From SAR324 cluster bacterium (GTDB lineage: Bacteria > SAR324 > NAC60-12), in the NCBI GenBank assembly GCA_028281495.1, contig JANQJU010000029.1, positions 124,001-188,000 of the forward strand: 64,000 bases of DNA. The letters are read 5' to 3'. This document shows, piece after piece, positions 19,261 through 31,200 of the stretch (positions are counted from its first letter, which is position 1; every line of letters begins with the position of its first letter). The notes beneath the pieces are model-generated. The model had not been told where the DNA came from. It searched no databases and saw only the letters and a list, made by a program, of their open reading frames with translations. The position numbers and the translations under genes are program-made.

Positions 19261-22200
19261 GATGATCTCCTCGCATTATCGTTTGCTCAGGAGCGGCTGT
19301 GGTTCTTGGATCAATTGGTTCCCAACAGTGCCTTTTACAATATGCCGTGGGCCTTTGAAATCAAAGGGAACCTCGACGTTGTCGCGTTGAAAAATACATT
19401 TCAAGAAATCATTCGACGCCATGAGAGCACCCGAACTTCCTTTACCAGCCACCAAGGGAAGCCCGTACTTCATATCACTCCTGATTTGGTGCTCGACCTC
19501 CCTGTCATTGATCTTTCTGCTCAGAACATCAACCTGGCTGTTCTGCCAAGCATTGGCGCCAGTCCGGAAATCCAACATTGGGTGAGTACTGAAGCACAAC
19601 AAACCTTCGATCTCACCCAAGCTCCCTTGCTGCGGGGGAAGCTGTTGCATCTCACTCCTGAGCATCATGTGCTTCTATTGACCATGCATCATATTATTTC
19701 AGATGGTTGGTCGGTAGGAGTGTTGAATGCGGAAATTGCCGCATTGTATAGAGCCTTTATTCAAGGCAGCGCCTCGCCTTTGCCGGAGATTGCTATCCAC
19801 TATCGAGACTTTGCCACATGGCAGCGACAGTGGCTAAACGGAGCGGTTCAGGAAGCCCAACTGGAGTACTGGAGAACCCAATTGCGAGACCTACCGGTTG
19901 TGGATTTCCCAACGGATCGTCCCCGACCAGCTGTTGCAACGTATGAAGGGGCTTGTCAGGAGGTTCATTTTTCTTCCCAACTGACACAAGCGTTGAAACA
20001 ACTCAGTCTTCGTCATAACGCCAGTCTGAACATGACCCTATTGACCGGGTTTTCGATCTTGCTTCAGCGCTATTGCAATCAAGATGACATTGTTCTGGGA
20101 TCGCCGATTGCCAACCGCATTCGGCAAGAAATTGAGCCGCTGATCGGTTTCTTTGTCAACACGCTTGTGATGCGGGTCGATCTGAGTGGAAACCCCAGTG
20201 GGGAGACGTTACTCCAGCGTGTAAAAGAAATGTCGCTCAATGCCTACCGCCATCAAGATATCCCCTTTGAACAAATCGTTGAGGAACTGCAACCGGAACG
20301 AGACTCTAGCAAAAACCCCTTGGTGCAGATCATGTTCGCTTTGCAGAATGCCTCGATGGGACAGCTTGGTTTGGAGGGACTCCAAGTGAACCCAATCCAA
20401 TCCGATACCATCATGGTTCGATTCGATATCGAATTTCACTTAACCGAGTCTGAAGATGGAATCAGAGGAATGGTCCTTTACAACACCGGCTTGCTGGATG
20501 AAGCCACGATTCTCCGCATGGTTGAACACTATCACAATCTCTTGGAAGGCCTTTGTACCAATCCCGAACAGCCCATCTCGGAAATCCGTATGCTCAGCCC
20601 GCAGGAAGAACACCAGATGGTTGTGGAATGGAACCAAACCCAACGGGAGTACCCGCAGGCCAGCATCCACAAGATTTTTGAAAACCAGGTGAGCCAAACA
20701 CCAGATAGTATCGCCCTTTCTTATGATGGTTCTCAGCTTCGTTATGACGAACTCAATCGCCGTGCCAACCGATTGGCCCATGCCCTCCAACGCTACGGTG
20801 TTCAAACCGGATCAGTGGTCGGCCTTTGTATGGAACGCTCTCTCGAACTCATCATTGCCATTTTGGGAATTCTGAAGGCAGGGGGGGTGTACCTTCCACT
20901 GGATTCGTCTTTCCCTGACCAGCGATTGCAAACCATGATCGCGGATGCTCAACCGGAACTCTTGATTACTGGCCCCGGTGGTTTCCTGCCTGAATTCTCT
21001 GGTCGCATCATCCAGGTCGATAGTCATGATGTCGAGAGAGAGCCCGATCACAACCTTTCCCAACGCAGCAGTCTCGATCAACTGGCCTATATCAACTACA
21101 CCTCGGGTTCTACAGGAACGCCCAAAGGCATTGGCATTCCCCATCACGGTGTCGTTCGGTTGGTCTTCAACCAGAATTATATTGATTGGGATCATACGGA
21201 TCGTTTGATCCATTGCTCCAATGTGTCCTTTGACGCCGCAACCTTTGAGATCTGGGGGGCACTGCTGCATGGAGGTGAATTGGTGATTGTTTCGAAAGAA
21301 ACGGCATTAAACCCACACGCGTTTCACCAAATCCTGCAAGGATCGGGTGCTTCGATATTTCTGACGGTCGCACTGTTCAATCACATGATTGATGCGATTC
21401 CGGATGCCTTTGCCAGCATGAAAAATGTGTTGGTAGGAGGAGAGGTTGTGAGTGTGGATCACATACGACGCGCTTTAATAAATGGTGCGCCGCAACGCTT
21501 CCTCAATGTGTATGGTCCGACGGAAGGCACCACCTTTTCCACGTGGTATGAGGTGCAACTGCAAGATGCCGAACAGGTTTCGATCCCGATTGGATATCCG
21601 GTCCACAACACCACCGTCTATGTGCTCGACCCGCATTTGAATCCGGTGCCGATTGGAGTACCGGGAGAACTGTGTATCGGAGGGGATGGATTGGCCCAAG
21701 GTTATCTCAACCAACCTCAGAAAACCGAGCAAGTTTTCATTCCGCATCCCTTCAGCGATACGCCAGGAGCGAAACTGTACAAGACAGGAGACCGGGTTCG
21801 CTTTCGTGCCAATGGTGCCATCGAATTCCTGGGAAGATTGGATCGTCAGGTCAAGATTCGCGGCTTTCGGATCGAACTGACGGAAATTGAACACGCATTG
21901 CAGCAAGATCCTAGAGTGAACCAAGCAGCTGTTCTAGTACAGCAAGACCCCGCCGGTGAAAAACGATTGGCGGCTTACCTGGAATGGAATCGCAGTGTTT
22001 CGTTTCTCCAAGAAGACATCCAAGCCTTGATTGAGAAACAGGTGCAAAGCTGGGAAGGCATCTTTGATGATCACGTCTACACTTCGGAAAACCAATTCGA
22101 AGATCCTCTGTTCAACACGGTTGGATGGAATAGCAGCTACGATGGTGCCCCCATACCTCTCCCTGAAATGAAAGAATGGGCGAATGATATTGTGTCTCAA

Positions 22201-25200
22201 GTGCTGGAAACTCAGCCACGTCGTGTCCTGGAATTGGGATGTGGTACCGGCATGCTATTGTTCCGCATTGCTCCACATTGTGAATCCTATGAAGGATGGG
22301 ATCTTTCACAGACATCTTTAGATTACATCCAACAGCAGATCGAGGTTCAACAGATCCAAACCAAGCAGAATGTTTACAATCAGGTCGCCTTGAAAAAACG
22401 GATGGCCCACCAATTGGAATCCCTCCCCGACAACTCATTGGATGTCATCATTTTAAGCTCTGTGGTTCAGTACTTTCCACACGTCAACTATTTGGAACGG
22501 GTGATGGAGCAGAGTGTTCGACTGCTGCGTCCCGGTGGAATGATTTTCCTCGCGGATTTGAGAAATTTCCAATTCATGAAGACCTTCCACACGTCGCTTT
22601 GTTTGTTTGAAGCCCACGCCGGAAGCTCGACTCAAACCATTCGGCAACAAGTGGCTCTCCAGCTCGAAAAGGAGACGGAGTTTTTTGTGGATCCTCGCTT
22701 TTTCCAAACTTGGGCCACCCAGTATCCTCAAAAAATTGGGAATGTGAGGATTCGGCTTCAGCGAGGGAGTCAGCACAATGAACTGACCAAGTTCCGCTAT
22801 ACGGCCATTTTGCAGGCGGTGGAGTCGCAAGGCAGCCCATCACGGATTGGCAAGGTAGTCGACAACGATGCTAACGAGATCCCCAGGCTTTCCGATCAGG
22901 CCACCGTTGCAGAAATCCAAACCTACTTAGAAACTCATCAACCGGAAACCCTGAGCCTCCCGGACTTGGTCAATGCTCGTCTTCAACAGGATTTGTTGAG
23001 CGAAACCCTCATTTACCAGCCGGAAGGACCGGAAACGGTCAAGCAACTCCAGCGGGAACTGGAAAAAGTCTCATCGGTTGCTATCGATCCAGAGCACTTA
23101 TGGCAGATGGCAGAAACTATCGGATACCAAGCGGAAATCGCTTGGTCGGAGCACCAAGCCGGATTGATGGATGCCACCTTGATTCGAAAAGACGTGTGGC
23201 AACAATACCGATCGATTTCTCGCTCCATTGAGAACCCGGCCACGGCTGGCGTTTCCCCAGCCTCGAAGAATCTTCCAGACGAGCAGCGCTTTACCAACAA
23301 CCCTCTACAAAGCAAATTATCTCCACAACTCATTGAAGCCGTGAAAGCGGATCTACAACAAAAGCTACCCGATTACATGGTGCCCTCCTTTTATGTGGGC
23401 ATGGATGCGTTCCCCTTGACTCCCACAGGAAAGCTAGATCGTGCCAGCTTAGTTCCCGTTGAAATCACAACTCTCTCAACAGAAAACTACGTGGCTCCGC
23501 AAACGGAGGTCGAACAAAAGATTGCTGATATCTGGATTCAAATCTTAGGGGCGGAAAAGGTGGGCGTGAACAATAACTTTTTTGAGATGGGGGGCCATTC
23601 GTTGTTAGCCACTCAGGTGGTCTCATCGATTCGGGAAGTGTTCGAAGTGGAAATCCGTCTGAGAGACTTCTTTGACACTCCCACCATTCGCGGGTTGTCG
23701 CAGCATGTGGAAAGCAGTCGTGCCGCCAACCAAAATCTGGCTAACCAAAATCCGGCTAACCAAAGTTCTGCCATTCAAGGACCTGCCATGGAACGCCTTG
23801 TTCGTTCCACATTCTGTGATCTTTCTTTCGCTCAGGAGCGGCTGTGGTTCTTAACTCAATTGGTGCCCGATAGCGCTTTTTACAACATGCCAATGGTGTT
23901 CCAAGTGGAAGGCTTTTTGGATCATGAGGCTTTGGAGGCAAGTTTTAACGAAATCATCCGGCGTCATGACAGCCTGCGAACCGCTTTTGTCAGTATTGAT
24001 GGAACCCCTCAGCAAAAGACCGTTCCCGAACTGAGGTTACCATTGCCTGTTATCCGGATTGAGGACAATGAAACGGAAGTGAAACGTCGAGTTCTTGAAG
24101 AGGCGACTGCCTTATTTGATCTCCAGCAGGCCCCGTTGCTTCGAGCTTCCTTGTTGCAACTGGGAAATGAGCGGTATGTGCTCATGATCACAATGCACCA
24201 TATCATTTCTGATGGATGGTCCATTGCAACATTCAATCGAGAATTGACTGATCTGTATCATGCCTTTCACCAAGGAAAACCGTCCCCTCTTGAGGAATTG
24301 CCCATTCAATATCCCGATTATGCGCTTTGGCAACGCAAATGGCTCATGGGGGATACTCTTCAAACACAAGTCGACTATTGGAAAAAACAACTGAAGGACC
24401 TCCCCATTCTCGATCTTCCAACCGATCACCCTCGTCCATCGGTAGCAAGTTATCAGGGTGCGTTACAATCTTTCCAAATTCCACACAAAATCACGGCAGC
24501 TTTACAGGTGTTGGGGAACCAAGAAGGAGTGAGTCTGTACATGACCCTGCTGGCTGGGTTCAATGTACTGATGTCCCGCTATACCGGACAAACGGACATT
24601 GTGCTCGGAAGCCCGATTGCGAATCGAACCCGGAAAGAATTGGAGCCACTCATCGGTTTTTTTATCAACACTTTGGTGGTGCGGTCGGATCTGTCGGGGG
24701 ATCCTTCATTTGTGGAGTTGTTGCATCGTGTTCGCAATGTGGCTCTGGAGGCCTATGCCCATCAGGATGTTCCCTTCGAACAGTTGGTGCAGTCCCTTCA
24801 GCCAAATCGGGATTTGAGTCGAAACCCACTCGTTCAAATCACGTTCGCTCTTCAAAATGCCCCGACAGAGGCAATCCAGCTTGATGGCCTCACACTCAAA
24901 CAGGTTTTCCCCGAAAAAATTACAGTGCGCAGTGATATGGAGGTGCATGTATGGGAAGTGGAAGGGGAGCTATCAGGGCGAATCTATTACAACACCGACC
25001 TCTTTGATGAAGAGACCGTGGCTCGGTTGAGCACTCACTTTCAGGTTCTGTTGGAAGGCATTGTCCATGATCCCCATTGCCGGATTTCTCAACTGCCGAT
25101 GCTGACTGCCGCTGAACTCCAACAATTGCAACGCTGGAACCAGACCGAGACTCCTTATCCACAACAACAAACCGTTGTGGATTTGTTTGAAACCCAAGTT

Positions 25201-28200
25201 CAACGAGAACCGGATCATCTCGCTGTCGTGTTTGAAGGGCTTCATGAGACCCAGAGTTTGACGTTTCGCGAGTTGAACATCCAAGCCAACCAACTGGCCC
25301 ATCACCTCATGAGCTTGGAGGTGGGACCCGACACTTTAGTCGGTTTGTACGCGGAACGCTCGATTGCGTTTGTCGTAGGGATCTTGGGCATTCTCAAAGC
25401 AGGGGGAGCTTATGTGCCGTTAGACCCTGCCTATCCCAAAGCCCGCCTGCAATTCATGTTGGATGACAGTCAAGTTCCGGTTTTGCTCACCCAAACGCAC
25501 CTACGAGAACGTCTTCCTTCGTCAAAAGCATATATCGTGGAGTTGGATCAAGACCGAGTCACCGATTCGGGAGAAAATCCCTCGCGCCAAAGCGGCCCTG
25601 AGCATCTGGCTTATATGATTTATACCTCGGGTTCCACTGGCAAACCGAAAGGGGTATTGATCAACCATCGCGGTTTCACCAACTTGAGTTGCTTCCAAAA
25701 AGACGAGTTTCGCATCACTTCAAAAAGTCATGTGTTGCAAGCCTCTTCTCTCAGCTTCGATGCCACTTGCTGGGAGTTTTCGATGTCTTTACCACACGGA
25801 GCAACCTTCCATCTCACGACTTCAGAGAAATTGATCCCTTCGAAGGAATTGATTGATCTATTGCACCGGCACCAGATCACACATGCTGCTTTTCCTCCTT
25901 CGGTTTTAGCATTGTTACCACGTGTTCCGTTACCGCACCTAGAATGCTTGTTGGTGGTGGGAGAACCCTCTTCCCCTGAATTGATTGAGAATTGGATTTC
26001 CAATGGGCAGCGTATTCTGAACGCCTATGGTCCTACTGAAATCACAGTGTGTGCCACAACCTTCGAATGTCAGTCCGGCAGACAGTCACCCCCCATTGGT
26101 AAACCCATTGTCAACACCCAGGTTTATGTGGTGGATCATCAACAGCAACTCACCCCACCGGGGGTTGCTGGTGAATTGTGCATTGGGGGAGTGGGGTTGG
26201 CCCGTGGATACCTCAATCGACCCGAACTCACAGAGGAAAAGTTTGTTGAAATCGAAATATTGGGGAAATCGCAAAAGGTTTACAAAACTGGCGACTTGGT
26301 CTGCTGGCAACCTGACGGCAACCTCCGATTTTTGGGACGCATTGACCATCAGGTAAAACTCCGAGGTTTTCGAATTGAACTGGGGGAGGTCGAAGCCACA
26401 TTGCAACAACATCCGAGCGTGAGCCAAGCCGTAGCAGTGATCACCGATTCCGGTACGAATCCCCTCCTATCAGCCTATGTCACGCTGGACGATTCTACTT
26501 CGGGTGTATTGAATGCAGGCACCGTAGGTTTGGGGAACGAAACTTTGGGGGATCCAGAAGCAATACGGAATTGGCTGAAAGATCAGCTCCCCGAATATAT
26601 GATCCCGGCCAGCATCACGCTGTTGGACCGCATGCCCTTACAGCCCAATGGGAAACTCGACCGAAAAGCACTACCCAAACCCAAGCCATTTCGCACGAAG
26701 CTTGCGCCTGCAAATGAAGTCCCGGTTACTGGAATAGAGCAAAAGATTGCTGAGGTTTGGCAAACGGTTCTAGAAACCGAGCATGTTGGCATTCACGACA
26801 ACTTTTTTGATTTAGGAGGCCATTCCCTGCTGATGGCAAAAGTCCACAGCAAATTGCAGCCGTTGTTCGGTGACACGTTGTCAATGGTCGACCTATTCCA
26901 ATACCCCACCATCCATACTCTCGCGCAGCACATGGGAGATGCTGCCAGCCTATCGAAGGATTCCATTGATTCGCGTCAGGTGGCAAAATCGACTTCGAAA
27001 CCCCCTGCGGCCGATACGGAAGTTGCCATTGTGGGACTGGCCGGACGCTTTCCAGGAGCCAGCAACGTTGAAGTTTTTTGGAAAAATCTCTGCAATGGGG
27101 TCGAATCCATCACCGTCTTTTCAAATGAAGAATTGATAAAGGCCGGTATTGATCCGGAACTGGTGAACGATCCGAATTATGTGAGAGCGAGTGGTTTCTT
27201 GGAGGGTATCGAACTGTTTGATGCGGCATTCTTTGGATACTCTCCCAAGGAAGCTAAGACGCTCGACCCCCAACACCGCTTGTTTTTACAATGTGCGGTT
27301 GAGGCTTTAGAGCATGCAGGCTATGGGGCGGACGCCCATCGGGGGAAAGTGGGCGTTTATGCGGGGAATGGGGTCAGTACGTATTTTATGAATAATCTTT
27401 TGCCCCATGCCCAGCTTCAGGAGACGGTGGGGGCCTTCGAATTGTCTATTGCCAATGGGAATGATCATTTAGCCACACGAACGTCTTATAAGCTCAATCT
27501 CAATGGACCCGCTGTTACGGTCCAAACGGCCTGCTCGACCTCCTTGGTTGCGGTTCATATGGCCTGCCAAAGTTTGCGGTCAGGCGATTGTGATATCGCT
27601 TTAGCCGGAGGGGTGACACTGAGTGCTCAAAAATCTGGCTACCTGTATCAACCGGGAATGATCTTGTCACCGGATGGCCATTGTCGCGCCTTTGATGCCA
27701 ACGCCGAGGGAACCGTGGCCGGCAATGGGGTGGGGATTGTTGTATTAAAACCCCTTTCCCAAGCTGTTGCCGATCACGACACCATTTATGCTGTGATCAA
27801 AAGTTCAGCAATCAACAATGATGGTTCCAATAAAGTGGGCTACACCGCACCTAGTGTAGAAGGACAAGCATCGGTTATCGCGGATGCCATGCAAGATATC
27901 GATTACGAGTCCATTGGTTATGTCGAGGCACACGGAACCGGAACCCCGCTGGGAGACCCCATTGAAATCGCAGCCTTGACTCAAGCCTACCGAGTCCACA
28001 CCCCGAAAACCGGATACTGTGCTTTAGGGGCCGTCAAAACCAACATCGGCCATTTGGATACTGCTGCTGGAGTGGCTGGTTTGATCAAAACGGCCTTAGC
28101 ACTCCATCATAAAAAACGCCCGCCGAGCTTACATTTTGAGCAGCCCAATCCAAAAATCGATTTTGCGAACAGTCCGTTTTTTGTGAATAGTGAATTGTCT

Positions 28201-31200
28201 GATTGGCCAGATCACGAAACACCGCGTCGTGCGGCCGTGAGTTCTTTTGGTATTGGCGGCACGAACGCCCATGTGGTTTTGGAAGAAGCACCTCAAACAG
28301 AAAACGACCTTCATAACAACGTGACTCCCTACAATTTTCCGGCTGATGCTTCGGGAGAATTGTTGGTGTTTTCCGCCAAAACCCCGACGGCGTTACAACG
28401 CACCTTTTCCAATTTTGCAACCTATTTTCAGGAGAATCCAGAGACGCGGTTAGCAGATGTTGCGTACACGCTCAGTGTGGGGCGGAAAGCATTGGAATAC
28501 CGGCATGCGGTGGTATGTCAGAGCACTGCCCACGCTCAGGAAGTTCTCCAACGTTTGTCTGTCGAACTTCCTGATCTAGCTCGACAAGATCAAACAACAC
28601 GTCGGGTCATTTTCCTCTTTTCCGGGCAAGGGTCGCAATATGAAGACATGGCATGGGGCTTATACCAGCAGGAACCCAAGTTTCGAGAACAAGTGGACCG
28701 ATGTGCTGAAATTCTGAAATCTCATTTGCAAATGGACCTCCGTTCGATCCTTTATCCACGGTCGGAATATGCGGAGAAGGCAAACAACGTCTCGCCTTTA
28801 CAGCAGACGGAATTCGCTCAGCCTGCGCTGTTTGTGATTGAGTACGCTTTGGCAAAATTGTGGATGTCGTGGGGGGTGTACCCTGTGGCCATGCTCGGTT
28901 ATAGTATCGGTGAATATGTTGCAGCTTGTGTCGCAGGGGTGTTTCCGTTGGAAACGGCTTTGGCGCTAGTCGCCATCCGAGGGCAATTGATGCAAGCACT
29001 GCCGGAGGGCGCCATGCTCAGTGTTTCGTTTCCACCCGACGAATTGGAATCACATCCAGATCTATCAATTGCCGTGCACAATGGGCCTTCCCAATGTGTC
29101 GTTTCAGGGACTTTGTCGGCCATTACATCCCTCGAAAATCGGTTGACGGCGCAATCGGTCGAATGTGTCCGGTTGCACACCTCCCATGCCTTTCATTCCC
29201 CAATGATGCAACCCGCTTTGGAATCTTTCGGGAAGCAGATCAGTCAGTTGTTCCAACAAGCCGTGCTTCAACCACCCCAAATTCCATATTTGTCAAATGT
29301 CACTGGAACTTGGATCACTGCCGAACAGGCTACGGATCCGGACTACTGGAAAAACCATCTCCGGCAAACCGTCCGGCTGGACGAAGGCCTCCGAACCTTG
29401 TTTTCCCAACACAGTCATGTGTTTCTAGAAGTGGGACCTGGACGCGCATTGACCACCTTGGTGAACCGCCATCCCCTCAAAACTTGTGACCATGTCTCTT
29501 TTACGTCCGTGCGTCATCCCAAAGATAAGACGGAGGATCTTCTGTTTTTACGGAGTACGTTGGGGCAACTGTGGTCAGCTGGAGTTACAGTCAATTGGGC
29601 GAGCGTGTATGAAGGCCCATCTCGTCACCGATTGGCATTGCCAACTTATCCGTTCGAGCAACAACGCTATTGGATTGCACCTCCAACTACAATGGAAGCG
29701 ACTCCCCCTTCTCCTCCGATAAACCATAAACAACCAGATCGTGCGGATTGGTTTTATGTGCCGGGATGGAAATTTTCGGTCCCACTCCGTGCTGGGGTTC
29801 CGAATAGCACTGCCAAGAGGTCTCGCCACTTATTGTTTCTCGATACCTGGGGATTGGGGGTTCGATTGTCCCAACAGTTGGGACAAGAAGGCCATGAAGT
29901 CATCCGGGTCAGCATAGGACGACACTGGGCACAAACCGGTCCCAATGATTACGCTTTAGATCCAACAAAATCGGAAGATTACGACACCCTGTTTGAAAAT
30001 CTGCTTGCACGCGGCTGGCAACCGGACACCATCACTCATTTTTGGACGATTCGTCCCAATATCAGTCCGATTCCCAAACCAGCCGTTTCTGAATGGGGAA
30101 GCCTCGAACAAACCCAATTTTTGGGGTTTTATAGTCTTTTGTTCCTGGCCCAAACTTTAGGCAAACAGGAAGCTTCCAACACCTCCAGCCAACACGCCGC
30201 TTCTCACACCCTTGGTCAACAAGAGCCTCCAGAAAATGTGAAAATTGTGGTGGTGTCGGACACGTTACAAAACGTGACTGGCGAAGAAAAACTGAATCCA
30301 GAAGCGTCAACAGTATTAGGTCCTGTTCAGGTGATAGGGCAGGAGTATTCGAATATCGCTTGCCACCATGTGGATGTAGTCCTTCCCGATTCACCCTCCG
30401 AAATCAATCTTCAGCTCCTGACTTCGTTGTATGCGGAATTGACGGTCCCGACTACGGATAGTCTTGTTGCGTATCGAGGAACCCGTCGGTGGGTGCGTTC
30501 GATTGAATCGGTTCGTTTGGAAGCACGGCCCACTTCAAGATTGCGTGAGAAAGGCGTCTATTGGATCACCGGAGGGCTGGGTGGCATCGGTTTAACGATT
30601 GCAGAGCAACTGGCAACCTCTTTCCAAGCCAAATTGATTTTGACCGGACGCTCTCCGTTTCCACCTCGTGAAGAATGGGAGGCTTGGCTCCGTTCTCATG
30701 AATCCACTGACGGTATCAGTCGAAAAATCCAACAGTTCCAAAACTGGGAAACCCAAGGTGCTGAAATTTGGATCGCATCTGCCGATGTCGCTGATTTGTC
30801 ACAGATGCAAACCGTGCTGTCCCAAGCCACACAACGACTTGGCACCGTACAGGGTGTGATTCATTGTGCGGGTGTACCAGGAGGCGGTGTGATGCAACGC
30901 AAGGCTCAGGAGGTTGCTGCCCAAGTCCTGGCCCCAAAAGTTCAAGGAACTATGAACCTGCACTCTCTGTTGCAAGACGTTCCGTTGGATTTCTTGGTGT
31001 TGTGTTCTTCTTTGAACTCCGTGATGACTACGTTTGGACAGGTCGATTACTGCGCCGCAAACATCTTTCTCGACACCTACGCCCACTATCTGTGCTCACA
31101 AGGCATTCCTGCTATCAGTATCAACTGGGAAGGCTGGCAAGAAGTAGGGATGGCAGTCAACACCGAGGGACCTCAGAGTTTTCGAGAAAGCCAACGGCAA

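Larger units (their letters stand above)
19261..23790 (+). other. NRPS module 2: C-A(N-methyltransferase)-PCP
   Basis: The A2 pocket reads D, A, F, F, L, G, V, T, F plus Lys, a pattern common for Ile and related to Val codes. The methyltransferase is inserted after the A8 motif (KIRGFRIEL) and shows VLELGCGTG and the VGWNSSYDG leader of the N-methyltransferase family. The expected unit is N-methyl-Ile or N-methyl-Val. A 15-bp repeat (AANQNLANQNPANQ) marks the linker to the next module. Confidence 0.75.
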